Shown: one piece after another, positions 26,076 to 38,718 of the stretch | How positions within the stretch are numbered: the stretch's first letter is position 1 | Layout of the letters: each line of letters starts with the position of its first letter | Position numbers and translations under genes: made by a program | The notes under the pieces: model-generated | The model's input: the letters and a program-made list of their open reading frames with translations, nothing else | Told to the model about the DNA's origin: nothing | Databases searched by the model: none | Assembly: GCA_905182995.1 (NCBI GenBank) | Contig: CAJJDP010000033.1 | Location: forward strand, 393,952 to 457,951 | From: Paramecium octaurelia | Lineage: Eukaryota; Ciliophora; Oligohymenophorea; Peniculida; Parameciidae | Direction of reading: 5' to 3' | DNA length: 64,000 bases

Positions 26076-28058
26076 TCATAAAATCTTAATTGCTATAATT
26101 TTGATATCATTTAGAGGTTTATCGAAATCATCAGTTTCTACTTCACTAATCTAAACTACAATATTCATTCCTTTATACACTCTGCCAAAAATTGTATGCT
26201 AAGACATTAATATAATTTCATACTTTATCATCCAACCAAGGAGTAGGACAAACAGTTATGAAAAATTAACTTGTATTAGTATTTGGACCTGCATTAGCCA
26301 TACTGACTGTGAATGGTTTGTCATGTCTTAATTCAGGATGGAATTCATCCTAAAATTCTCCTCCCCAAATGGACTCTCCTCCTGTTCCATTTCCCTTAGG
26401 ACAACCAGTCTAGATCATAAACCCTTATTAAACTCGATGGAAGATCAAGCCATCATAATACCCATTTTTTGAGTGTTGAATAAAGTTTTCAACTGTTTTA
26501 GGTGTTTCATTTGGAAATAGATTGATGTAGATTTCACCAAATGTTGTTTGAATAATAGCTTAACATCCAGACAAAGTCTAATAATATAACTAAAATGTAC
26601 TTTATTTTTATTATCAGACATCACACTAATGCTTTGTTAAATAAGATTCAAGGGTTCATTCAATACATCTCTAGCTACTGCCCATGGTTTATCTGCTAGA
26701 TCTTCAGGGATTCTACGAGAGAACACATAAAATTTGTTTGATTTATGAGCACTTATATACAAAGATGGATCAGTTTCTTTTCTGTTTAAAGAACTATGAG
26801 ACTATTCATTTTAAGTATTCTTCATTGCAGGTCCTTGATACAATGCAACTCTCATGAACCTTTAACTACTTTCCATCTTCCCCAAAAGCTTTACTAGCTC
26901 CCCTGTCTAGATGTGGATGAACTTGATTCCAATAAAAGTAGGATATATCAATATTGAATCAGTCTCATCAAAACACATAGTAATTTATTTTAACTACTCA
27001 GGTTGTTTATCTATGTCCTTCTCAATTAATAGTCTTCTTTCAAAATCTTATTATTCAACATGTAAGATGGGGTAAGTTGCTTGATCATTTTATCTACTTG
27101 TAATAGCTTCGATTGACTCATCCAATACTAGTATTATCTTACCAGTTTGAATGTTAAATACTCTTAATTTCTTGTCTGAAACATACAAGACAATTAGTTT
27201 CTGCTCATTACTCACACACAACCCAAAACATTATAATTTATGTTGCATCAATTCGTATAAATCAGTACCTACTTTGCTTGAGTAAGTGATTTTGTATTTG
27301 GGTTTTGCATATGCTTATTTTGGAAAGTCCTAAGTAATGGGATCCCAGACTTCCATTCTACCAGTTGTATCGATTGTTAACATGAATTGGAAATTACTCA
27401 AATACTTCAATTGTTTAACAGGTTGATTATGTATTTTTACCATCCTCAATATTTTACCACTCTCAGTAACATAAATATCTCCACTATTACCATCGCTGAT
27501 TAATAATAACTATTATTGTACATCCGCTGTATCCACAAACTCACATCCATAAGGTTGAAACGGAAGCTTTATCATGTCTAATAAATCTTAATTCAAAATA
27601 TCAAAAATCTTGATTGTTCGATCAGCAGGAGACACACTTGCCATCTTGTCATGTCCATCAGACAATGTTGCACAAGTGACTATTCCTGTGTGTGCTCTAA
27701 AATGCTTAATGAATTCAACCAATCTAAACACTTTTCTCCACATCTTAATATGTCCATCTGTAGACACAGTTATAATTATGTGGCTCTTAAATGCAGATAA
27801 TACAATGTTTATGTTTTCTCTATGCATTAATGATCGCTCATATAATTCACTCTAAGGCAAGTTGTCCAAAATAATATCCAATAGTGTTTATGTTGGTTTT
27901 GCAGCATCAGGACCTACAGTATCAGAAGACTGTATAGGTACAGGTTATGTGACCTTAGGCTGTGCTATTACTTTTTTTGGCTTCTTTATTTTTTTCTTAG
28001 CTTAAACGAAATTGAATTCATCAATCTCTTCAGCGCCTTCTATTTATTAATAATTCAT
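26076..28058 (-). CDS. PPWD1: PPWD1: WD40 plus cyclophilin peptidyl-prolyl isomerase, 644 aa
   Basis: Three exons (introns 26578-26600 and 26199-26223) give 645 codons, almost exactly the length of human PPWD1 (646). After a basic N-terminus, residues about 70-330 carry WD40 repeats such as [15 protein letters not shown] and DRTIKIFD. The last 160 residues are a cyclophilin domain with the active-site [29 protein letters not shown] and the FGRVYKGM end. Known: PPWD1 is a spliceosome-associated prolyl isomerase that travels with the catalytic C complex. It sits in a row of minus-strand genes. The catalytic Arg of FHRV is present, so activity is expected. Confidence 0.95.
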
Positions 28059-28583
28059 AATTAAATATTAAAAAATGTATCACAAATAAATAAAAATTTA
28101 TTCTTTAAAATACGTTCTCAACTAGCGTGCCTTTATTTCCAGTAGATTAATTCTTCTACAAAAATTCAGTTATTTTACTAGAATAAGAAAAATCATATAA
28201 GTTTGATGATTTTTATATAAAAAACAATATTCCAATTTAATTTAGGAAAATGACATATCATTTAGGATTAGAATATTAAAATAATAGTGTTATAATTTAA
28301 TTAATTGAACTCTCAGTTATCTTTTCTATCGAATTGTTCTAGAGAGAATTTTGTTGTTGTTTCAAAGCTTAAGACTAGATATTTATTCTATTAGAGTATA
28401 GAAACCACAACTTATATTTCTAAGAATCCGTAATTTCGATGACAATTTCAATTCTAAATTCCTTAAATTTAATTTAATGTCATTTAGATATAAAATAATA
28501 ATTGTATGGATATCTGAAATAGGCTAAATGATTATGTGTAATTTATGAAATAATCTGAATTTATCTTTAATAATGAATCACAA
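28059..28583. other. Intergenic spacer
   Basis: About 525 bp of AT-rich DNA between the EF-hand gene and PPWD1, both on the minus strand. No frame longer than a few dozen codons has coding composition, and no tRNA-like fold was seen. Confidence 0.55.
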
Positions 28584-29066
28584 TCAATACTGAGTTCTTC
28601 TATATGATGATGTGACTGTTTATGAAGGTTATTGAATTCCACTTTAACGAGGTGCTTCAGAAGCTCTCAAATTCGTTGGTGTTTAATTAGTCAAATATCT
28701 TATGCATAAATCCTCAAGGTCTTGATAAGTAATTTTGCCATCTGAATTTCTATCCAAAACCCTAATTATAATATATAAATTTTGAACTTATAAAATGAAT
28801 CAATGTCTCCTCTGGCAGGAGAGAAGATTCTATTGAATGACTTATAGACGTCAACGATCATTGGTACGACTTCTACATTATCAATCTATCCATTTCTGTC
28901 TCTGTCATAAGTATCAAAGAGTCTTCTGGCAACAGCCTAGTCTCAAAGAATCATAAACCTTTGCTCCTTCCACATCTGTTAACCCCAAATTGAGTGGTTT
29001 TTGATCTTGTCCACTAACTACCTAAGTTCTGACTACTGACTCGTAAGTGTTTGAGTATTGTTACAT
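28584..29066 (-). CDS. EF-hand calcium-binding protein, 144 aa
   Basis: Three exons; introns at 28937-28958 (GTT...TAG) and 28762-28787 (GTT...TAG). The two EF-hand loops read DTYDRDRNGQID and DRNSDGKITYQD, with Asp/Asn at positions 1, 3 and 5; position 12 is less canonical in both, so affinity is uncertain. N-terminal residues 1-45 are polar and the tail is Ser/Thr/Arg-rich. Known: such two-hand proteins are common Ca2+ sensors in ciliates. Its start is only 47 bp from the end of the upstream coiled-coil gene on the same strand. No myristoylation or membrane signal was found. Confidence 0.85.
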
Positions 29067-29112
29067 TACTTAAGATTTAAATTAATATAATAACGAGTTA
29101 ATATCAAAACTT

Positions 29113-32100
29113 TCATTTTAGTTTTGGCAGTTCAAATGGAGAAACACTTTATTTGCTCATATTCAATGCTTTTCTTTTTGAATTAATTCCAAATCCAATC
29201 CTGGCTAAAAATCTTTGTATGTGAATGCACCCATCTCCACATCTCTTATGTACCTAAAACTCAAAAGAAAATAAATACCCTCATATAATTTTCATAATAT
29301 TTTTTGAAATCTATGTAAGTAATGGCTTATGGAGATTTATTGGCAAATTGAGAAATTATCATATAGAGTTAATCTTGCCAAGGATTCTTTGGTCGATTTA
29401 CGAATTATTGATATATTTTCTTCATTGCATCTTCCTTCAAATGATCTTGTATCACTTCTAATGGCTTTCCTAAATTGGCCCTTACAGCTTCTAACTCAAA
29501 ATCAGCATCTGTTTGCATTTCATCTCCAAACACATGGAAATACATTTTTTGCTCTTTTTATTCTTTTGTTTCAACATCAAATTGAGTTGTCAGACCAGTC
29601 TTATTCTTTAACATATCTTCCAAAATCTTCTGGCTTGTTGTTTACCTCTATTTTTTAGCAATTGTATCTGTACTAACACTTCCATAATTCACAATATGAA
29701 CATCTGAAGTTTGACTAATACTTCTGCCCTAGTTAGGCTATATGAGACTGCTTTCATTAGTATAAGAGAGCAGTACCTGACTCTTTTATCTTCCAACTAA
29801 ATTCATAGGAGATTCCAAACCTTTTGGAGGTTAAGTGGTTTTCATTATAGATATTGTTGGTCTTCTATTTTATTATTCTGAATCTGTTGTTTCATTTTTC
29901 AATTATATCATAGTGGTCATCTTGCTATCATTAATAGTATTATCAATAAATTTATCCTATTTGGCCTTGGTTGTTTAATCAGCTATAACAGTAGATGCCC
30001 TTGATTTTTACCTTTAAGAGGGAGTCTTCTCATAATAGTGTATAAATTATTGCTCATTCAAAAATATTTATTCCAACTTTTTAATTTATTCCTCAGTTAA
30101 TCCAAGATCAACCTACATTTTTTAGAATAGATTCCACATAAAAAAGTCATCAGTTTGAGTAAATTTTGCTGTGACTTTTTCTTCCTGAGATCGATAACTT
30201 TATCTCATCAAAGGAGTTTGGAACCCTATCTATGAACCCATCATATTAGTGTTATCTTCTTATTAGTTTATCATCGAAGCCTTGATGTATAGATTTCCAA
30301 AATTAACTTGAACCCCCCTATTTGCGACATCCTCATCAATTTCATCATAATCTACTTCTCCATATTCGACTTTGATTGAATGTCTCTACTTAATTTGTCT
30401 TACTTATTTATTTATACATTAAGCTGTAGAGTGAGATTAAATTACAGGTTTTTGACTGCTTTACTCTATTTATCCTCTGCTTATATTTGCTTATTGTCTA
30501 CTAGATGATAATTACTTTTATTATTCTGTTTTAAATCTACTTGACTCTTTAGTCTATTATTAGGGATTTTACGGTTATTATTGAATGATTTGTTATTACT
30601 ATTATTATGTTTAATTTTGAGTCGAAGTTTAATTAGTTAAAATTTTATTGATCTTAGTATCAGATTAGTTTTGTTTAACAGAAGATGTGTTATTTATGGT
30701 ATTTCTATTACCTGAAGGTGGACTAATGACATCTTATTTTCTTGGTGAGTTTTCTTATATAATACTAGTTTCTTCATTAATTTTATTTAGAGTCTTTTTC
30801 TTAAATGCACTAATTGAATTGTTATTTTCATTAATAGTATTATTATTTATTATAATCTAAGATTCTGAATTTTCATTTGATTAATCTTCAAATTTATTCT
30901 TTGTTTTTCTAATTCCTATCACTTTTTCTGATTTTTCTGGGGATATTGATTATTCAAATTAAGAATCTGCTCTTTCTAGTATTATTTTTTTGGATTTCTG
31001 TTACTTATTTTTAACCTTTTTAGTTTTCTTTATAGAACTTGGTGAATAATCTTCATCATCACTTTACATCTCTTCAAATTTCTCTAAGACTTCTTCCAAA
31101 TTTCTATTAGAATTATTATTATTTTGCATTTTTTATCTCACCGTTCTATATAATTCATTTGGTGGCATTCGTGCAATGTCATTCTCTGAATTTTCTATCA
31201 GATACTATAAAAATGTTTGTAATAATTCTATTTTCCCTTCGGCTTACAACTCACTCTAAATAATCATCATCAGAACTTCTTCAATCAATTAAGGTTATAA
31301 CAAAACCTTCTGTTTATCATTTTTTGCTTATTCGTACATAGTTTATAATTCTCCTTTCATATTCTAATTCTCTTCAACAATTTCTTTCAATTGCAATTCC
31401 AATTTAAAGATCTTCGGATCACTCATACTTACTTAGATTTCAACATGACTCTATTTCTCATTTACTTTGCTAGTAGTAAAGGTATTATTTTGTTTCTCAC
31501 TAGCTTTTATTTATTCCATTTGAATCATTAAATTTACTAATTTCTTCTCCTGTTCTTCAAATTTAGAAAACAGAGCTGACATCTTTGATTCTTTTTCCAA
31601 GATTTCTTCATTCTTGGTATTAATTAGATGTTCCAATTCATCTATTCTTTACATGTTCTGTGATTTTCTTTTGTGCATTTACAATCCTGAATTCTTCTTC
31701 AATTAAAATTTCTCCAATTCTTCTTTCATTTTTCTCTCTGCATATTTTAATATTCTATCTGCTGTTGATTTCTGAACCCCAACCACAACCTTATCCCTTA
31801 TTTCCTATTTCATATCTCTGGATGGAAATTCAGGCTCCTAATTAGCAATTCGAATTTGCTCATTAATATATATTTCATTTCGCTAGAGTTCTCTTTCCAA
31901 AGTCTTACCTAGATCTTATAATTTAAATGGAGCATTGCTAGCATGTATTTCACTCCACAACCCTTTAAACTTAAGAAACTTCTCTATTTCTCTAAGATTC
32001 ATCTCGTTCTCCTCTTTAGCTCTTTATAATTCCCTCTCTTTCTCACCTAAATATTCCGCATTTAAATATCGCATGGCATCTTCGCCTGTATCTGTTCCCT

Positions 32101-32467
32101 TTGATTGAACATTCTTCTTAAACTTTGGCTTGTTACTTCTGAATTCTTATTCTGCAGATATGAATTTAGACTTCTGAGAGGAAAGTATACTGAAACTTTG
32201 GATTTCTGCTCCACCGAAGATGGTTTTTGAAGTTGCATTAGTCGAATATGATCTTTAACAATACTCTAAGGGGAGTTCTGGGGGGTTCTAATGTTTTCGT
32301 TGATTAATCTCTTCCACTTTTTGGAATAAAACATTATAATGATTGCATAACTTTGAGATTACACTGGATTCATCATTCAACCCTTTCCTTTGTAAATGAA
32401 AATTAATCTCATCAAAGCACAGATTCAACCGTTCTATTATCTTTTCTAAATATTCAATCCCATACAT
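29113..32467 (-). CDS. Large coiled-coil protein, 1109 aa
   Basis: One frame of 1110 codons with a single intron at 29254-29278. Residues about 100-420 are dominated by long Glu/Lys/Gln coiled coils; a Ser/Asn/Gln-rich low-complexity middle follows, and the last 250 residues are compact, ending with ITYIDFKKYYENYM and a Cys-containing helix. No catalytic motif was found. The start is odd: ATG 32467 is the first in-frame Met after a TGA. ATG 32573, in another frame, encodes 38 good residues (MDALAKIAATGERAISELNK...) that no GT...AG splice can join. A frameshift or an assembly indel could explain this. Probably cytoskeletal; no family was recognised. Confidence 0.7.
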
Positions 32468-32607
32468 ATTTCATTGTTGTAGTTGTAGTCCCATTCCATT
32501 GCGTTAATGATTGTTTATTGAGTTCAGAAATGGCTCTCTCTCCTGTTGCTGCTATTTTTGCTAAGGCATCCATTTAATTTATATATGTATGTATATAAAT
32601 AAAAATT

Positions 32608-33837
32608 ATGAGTGATGAATTAACACTTTAGAAAGTTAAGGAAAATATATTCTGGGCTGATTACTATAAAGAATCGTATAAATTCAAGGATTTTAACATA
32701 CGTAAACACGGTGTTACCATAAATAATGATTTTTTGAGTGTTCTGGCAAATAATTAATATTTGACTGCTCAACACTTTGTTTTTTTTTAAGAGATGTTTT
32801 CATATTATTTTGGAGAATTTCTAGTATATCATTTTATTTACTTATTAGGTACTTTCTTTAGACTGTCATGTATTCACTGAGTTCATTCCAGATGTTTCTA
32901 ATTAAATACTTTCTAATATGATGGTCACTCAATATTAATAGAATTATACTCCAAATTAATTCTAAATGTTTGAATCCTAGTATGAATAGGAACAACTACC
33001 AACATAATAGACCCAAAGTGAAAATAATTCCATTTTCTAAAAGACTTTAAACTTTATCAAATTCTTAAACCCATTACGATTTTTTAGAAAATCCTAACCT
33101 CAAGAAGACCTCAATTTACAAGATAGTTTTTCTAATCAATTTAACTTTAGTTATTAGAATGAATTTTCCTAATAAAAAGAATTATTGTAAAAGTACAATT
33201 TCTAAGTGAAGAGTATTTCCTATGAGAAAAAAGATCAGTAAGAACCTACTTAAGGGATTGCAAAAGGAGAGTTGAAAATAAATAATGTAATCATACTAGA
33301 AAATGAAAAAGGAAAATATTAGTTTAACAAATTAAACATTCAAATTAAAAATTTAATAGAAAAATACAAATTCTCTACTTTAGTGAAAAAAAACATTTTT
33401 AGTTTATTTAAATATACATACATTCCTATTAATTTATAAAATAACCATTGGCTTTGTGCTATTGTGGATTTTAATGAAAATTAAATCTAATATTTGGATT
33501 CTAACTATTCAGTATAAAATAATATAGTTGAAGGTCTGGAAAAAATGTTAAATTATTACGGTGAATAGACCAAATGGTAAATCATAGAAGGTAGTCCAAA
33601 GCAAGAAAATAGGTATAAAATTTATTCATTTATCCAAGTTTTGACTGTGGGATATTCTGCTTAATGGCCTTGTATTAATTTTATAAAAAGGGTAAGCTTA
33701 TCTCACCTAATTCATATAATCAATAAGATATTAATAGTTTTAGAAAATAATTACTCCATTTAGCAGTAATAGAGAGTCAATTTGATATTAATTAAAAATT
33801 ACTTAATATTATTTTAGATTTTAAACATCCAAATTGA
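32608..33837 (+). CDS. Ulp1/SENP-type SUMO protease (C48), 392 aa
   Basis: Three exons (introns 32824-32848 and 33613-33638, the second ending AAG). The C-terminal 200 residues form a C48 cysteine protease: NNHWLCAIVDF gives the catalytic His, QYLDSNYS the Asp, and FDCGIFCLMAL the Cys after the KQEN segment that supplies the oxyanion Gln. Known: these enzymes process SUMO precursors and remove SUMO from targets. The N-terminal half is Gln/Asn-rich and not conserved. The AAG splice is required to join the Asp-containing exon to DCG, so it is well supported. The 5' end is divergent from the large coiled-coil gene, about 140 bp away. Confidence 0.86.
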
Positions 33838-34272
33838 ATATATCATAGTTAAAGTGCAAAGAACAATGAAATATTATCAAGCTATTCTTATTTAATATGA
33901 TTTTTATAATTAAAATTTGATTAAGAACATATTTCAATTTGTAAAAAATAATGCAATTGAAAATAATTTATAAATTTAAATTAAATCACAAACAATCTTG
34001 TTATTTTATAATTTATATTCTCAAAGATCTCTTATCATTTCATTTTAATTATTCATTTTTCCATAATTTCACAACTACCTAAATCAATTTACTAATAATA
34101 GATTTATCAGAAGAGGATATTTAAACCCTGATATTTTATTTCTCCCACTTGAAGGAGTGATATTTATGTAATAATCGTAAACTCTATTTAATATAAGTTG
34201 TAATAAATCGAATTGAGGAGACTATATAAGAAATATTTGATCAAACTTTTAATTTTTTTATTATAAATCGGA
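33838..34272. other. Intergenic spacer
   Basis: About 435 bp of AT-rich DNA between two plus-strand genes. It holds the 3' end of the SUMO protease transcript and the promoter of the EF-hand/IQ gene. A weak inverted pair (CTCC...GGAG) near 34142-34157 is too short to call a structure. Confidence 0.5.
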
Positions 34273-37200
34273 ATGAGTGATTAAGAGTACGGAGAGGATT
34301 ACGAAAATGAGGAGTAACATCAATAAATTATACAAAAGATAGCAGAACGAGTAGGAGAACGAAGAGCAAAACGAAAATATGGAGTAGTCGAATAAAAACC
34401 AATCATAAGCTAATAATAATGAAGATGAGAACAATGAGCAGTAGTAAATATTTAGATATTAATCATAAAGGTAGAATGATAATGATGGAGATGATGAAAA
34501 TCAGGACAATAATGAGTAGGATTAATAATAGTAAGACGATTAACAGAATGAAGAAGAGAATTAAGATAACGAGGGTGAGAAGGAGGAGGATCAATAGGCA
34601 GACTAAATGGAGAAGTCATAATAAAAAGAAGAACAACAAGAGTAGGAGGTTGAAGAAAGCTAATTTGAATAATCAATGGTAAGGTTACAAATAATTAATT
34701 AAGTAATCGGAAAAGAATGTCAATTTAGAAAGTATAGATGCTGTATCTGTAAAGATCAATAAGGAAGAAAAAGGAACTTAAAAAAAAGCAGCAAAGAAGG
34801 CAACAAAGACATCTAGTTAATAAGACATGGTCAATTAATTGATGAAGAAGCATAAGGAAAAGCAATAGAAAATGCAAAAGAGGGAAGATGAAATATATGT
34901 CCAGGAGAAAATAGAGAAGAAATAACCCAAACCCTAGCCAAAGCCAAAAGTAATTACAAAATAAAAGTTAACATTTGATAAACAAACCAAAGCACAACTT
35001 GAGGATCCATAATTAAACAATCAGCAAAAGGCTGCCATTTTAACTAAGGATTTAGGGAAGAAATTGGAGGTTCAAGTAGTAGTGAAGGACGTTCCTAAAA
35101 GTATGATTGCAATTTAATTACAATAGAAATGGAGGTAAAGAAACCAGGGAAGGGAAGTGAAGCAAAGCCAAAGAAGAATTTGTTTGATGTTAGAATTGGG
35201 GCAGGAATTAAATCGAAATTAGATATAGAGTCAGATGACAAATCTTAAAGGGATAAGGAAAAAGAACGTAATGCTTTTCTTGAGTAAAAAAAGAGAGAAA
35301 AGGAACAAGCAATAAAGTTTTAATAAGAATAAGATGAACTATTAAAAATTAAATAAAATAACATCAGAAAAGCTTAAGAAAAAGCCTTGGAGAGAGACAA
35401 TAAAGTACTTCAAGTAAACACTGAGAAGCAATAAGAAATAAAATAAGTGTATGAAGCTAAAAAAAAGGAATTGATTAAAGAGAAGGAGGAGGATAACAGG
35501 GATCAAATGAAAAAGGACTTAGATATCTTGAAAGCCCTAAGAAAGGAAAACAATCTATTGACTGAAGAAGTAAAGAATTAGGAGACGAGAATTAAGGAGT
35601 TGGATAAATTGATAGAACTAGAAAGTAGGAAGGAGAATGTGATTCAAATTAATGGTGAGTATTAAAGTTTAAGAAAGATAAGACTAAAATAAGGCTTGGA
35701 TGATTTTAAAACAGAATTAATTAGTGGAGAATAATCTTAAGTTTTGGGAGATGGAAATATATCAGATCCTGATATTGCCTTAACAGTAGCCAATTAGATT
35801 GCCAAGAATGATTTAAAATTGAATGATGCATACGCTTTATTAGATGAAGATAAAGATGGGGTTTTAACAATCAAGGAAATCTAGAATAACATTTGCAGAC
35901 TCAAGTATGATTGATTGTATATGTAGTTTAAATATTAAGGAATAGGAAATACAGCAATTCATAAAGATGTTGGATAATAATAGTGATGGTGTTTTAACTG
36001 AATAGGAATTCATTACTTTCCTGACTCCAGGGTTGGAGAACCAAAAGTAGTACATTTAGATTATGGGAGACATTAAGGATATCTTGAATCCTATAATATT
36101 GGAGGAGAGAAGGTTGCATTTGAAATATTTACAGAAGTATTTATAAAAAGAAATTGAAGATGAAAATAAGAAAGAAAGAGAATAGAAACCAAAGTATGAT
36201 AAATTGGTTAAGAAACTTAAAAAAGTAGAAAAATTGGTTGAGTCTTTGAAAGGCACAACATCTGATAAGGGGAAAGTTAAATAACAATGTGATTCATTAA
36301 GATAAGAATTAAGATCGATCCAAGATAAAAGAAATAAAGTCATAGCTGAATTGGATGATAAGAAATAGATGATCAAAGAAAATATTGAACAGTTAATTAA
36401 GGATCTTGGAGACAGATGCTAGGAAGTATTGTTGATGAAGGAGAAATTAAATTAGGTGTAAACTTAATGTCAAAGATTATAATTGAAATTGTTATCAATG
36501 GAATAAATGAAAAATAAGTATAAGAAGGAGTTGAAAATTAAAAATGAGATTGAAATTACAGGAGGATAAAAACAGAATGTTCTCTAATAATTAAGGTTGA
36601 AAGAAGAGAAGATATAATAATTGGAAGATGTCAAAAATTTATAGTATATGCACTATGTAATAATTGTATAAAAATGTACAAGAGGCTTTCTAATGAAAAA
36701 AAGATTAACTAAAAAAATACATGGTTTAAAAAGTTGTGCAAAGAGTTTAATGGCATTTATTGAAAAAAAACATAGACATTAAAAAATTTAAGCTCTTAAT
36801 TTGTTAGAAGAATTTATAAAGTAACAAAAGAAATTAGAGATAGCAAGGAAAGAATAAGAACTATTGAAACTATAAGAATAACAAAAGAAAAAATTAAAGG
36901 ATAAAAAAGCAAATAAAGTAGAAAGATTTATTGCTCAATAATTTGTTAGCATTAAAACTGAAGATAAGCTAAATAATTTAGAATAAACATTATCAATAAT
37001 ACCAAAAATAATTTTAATATAAAAGATATTCAGAAAAAATAAAAGGGGAATTCCCATGTCAAATTAAGCAATAAATGTTAGTTTTGGTTTAGGTTATAGT
37101 GAGAATTGTTAAATTTGCAAAACAGACTTGGCAGAAGTTATATGTAAGTAATGTGAAAAGCCAATCTAATGCGATAGTTGCTTTAGATTGAGTCACAAGA

Positions 37201-37351
37201 ATTACAAAAGAAGGAATCATGAGTTTTACTTGATGATAAAAAATAAATTCAGAGGTGCTAATGGTATATCTTATTATAATATTTAGAATAATTTGAAAAT
37301 AAAAATCATTAACAATAAAATGAAATGGATGAAGTATTATCAAACTAATGA
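34273..37351 (+). CDS. EF-hand/IQ/B-box-like coiled-coil protein, 985 aa
   Basis: Six exons; introns at 34314-34338, 34679-34703 (both AAG), 35101-35126, 35905-35926 and 37264-37286. The first 120 residues are almost pure Asp/Glu/Gln/Asn. A basic region follows, then long coiled coils (about 280-480). An EF-hand pair is next (DEDKDGVLTIKE and DNNSDGVLTEQE, both canonical), then more coiled coil, an IQ-like calmodulin site (VQKCTRGFLMKK), and near the end a B-box-like zinc finger (C-x2-C, C-x2-C, C-x2-C, then His). Each domain is familiar, but I know no family with this order. Probably a calcium-responsive scaffold. The low-complexity start relies on two AAG splices that keep one acidic frame. 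Confidence 0.8.
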
Positions 37352-37827
37352 TAAATTATATATATAATATTCATTAAAATTACTTTTTTTAGGTCTTGTT
37401 GAGTTGATTTCTTAAAATTATTAAATAATAATAATAATAATCTATTAAGTTTTTAGAATTTAATTAAATCTTAATTATTGCTTATCAATGATTACAATAT
37501 ATTTATATGCATCTAAAATATAAATTCTGATCATAATAAATATTGTGTGGACTCTATTTTAAATGTATTATCAATTAAAAGCATGCTCATGCATATTAGT
37601 AAATTTCTTTTATAATTAATGTATTACTTCTGAGAAATTAGTTTATTTAATTTTTACATAACAAAAAAATAGGTTTTTATAGATAGCTTATGCAAATACT
37701 TAGAATTCTTATTATTCTGTAATTGATATAGGATCATTAATAGCCTAAGGCTGTTGATTGAATTGAAGCTTCCATTTAATTTTATCTTAAATGTAATTAT
37801 ATTAATTTTTATATATATATAAATTTA
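37352..37827. other. Intergenic spacer
   Basis: About 475 bp, very AT-rich, with a short run of ATA trinucleotides near 37428. The preceding frame could be read further without its last intron, but that extension has no coding character. No RNA gene was seen. Confidence 0.5.
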
Positions 37828-38617
37828 ATGATAGCAAAAATACCGCTAAGAGTTGCCAGAACTATACTTCCTATGAACTATTCTGGATTGAGATTATACA
37901 TTCCGGAATCAATAATAGAGAAAAGTAGTTATTGTAGTTAAACAAAGATCATTTATATCAACTTATTGAGAGAGGAATGATATTTGAAACTATGGTTTTG
38001 AAGAGTACACAATCAAATTCGGATTAGACAGAAATTAATGGATTTAAGGTCCAAGATTTGGAAGATGACTTGAAATTAGAATTAAGTAAAACAGTTGAAA
38101 ATGTTTAAATTTTAATTTGCATTGAATGTTTGAAGAAAGAGGAATCCTTAGACGAGGAATAATAAGAAACTCAGAAATTTGCTGTATTAAATTAGACTGA
38201 AACTCTAGTTTAGAATTTCTAAACTGTTTACTTGAATCATATTCCTTTTAGTATTTATCTAACAAAGGGAAATGGAATAGTTTCTTGTTACGAGTGCTCA
38301 GCCTACAGAAGCAAGGTAAAATGTCACTCATTAAATCTATAGATTCAAATCAATATGGTCCAGATAATTGATGACATCGAGGAACACAAGCAAATCCCTA
38401 GACAGGAGAGAGGAGTGAAGGAGTATGTTGGAAGGAATCAAGTGATAGACGATACTGTAATAATCTCATAATAACTAAGTTATAAAAGGAAATGCTAAAT
38501 TATCTTGAGACCTTTGGAATAGACTCTGAACTTGCATAGTTTGTGGAAAACCTACAAAGTGATCGAGAACAGGCTCTGTATCTGAAATGGTTATAAAACA
38601 AGCTCAATTCTCCATGA
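37828..38617 (+). CDS. p32/MAM33 (C1QBP) family mitochondrial protein, 238 aa
   Basis: Four exons; introns at 37925-37947 (AAG), 38316-38342 and 38457-38479 (AAG). The C-terminus fits the p32/MAM33 pattern of two amphipathic helices: EMLNYLETFGIDSELAQFVE, then DREQALYLKWLQNKLNSP and stop. The N-terminus (MIAKIPLRVARTIL) is basic and amphipathic, like a mitochondrial targeting peptide. The middle has the expected acidic strands. Known: p32 proteins form a doughnut-shaped trimer in the mitochondrial matrix and support translation and respiration. The length matches the family (about 230-280 aa). The last AAG splice is needed to reach the conserved helices. Recognition rests mainly on these helices. 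Confidence 0.75.
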
Positions 38618-38718
38618 TTGACTGTTGTAATTAACTTAAATGTAAAAATTTATAACAAAACCAAAACTTTTACATAATACCATAAAAACATATAAATTAT
38701 GAGGATATTTAATAAAAA

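Noticed and set aside
34452..34676. Minus-strand ORF rich in His and Pro
   Set aside because: It is the complement of the acidic Asp/Gln/Asn low-complexity region of the EF-hand/IQ gene.
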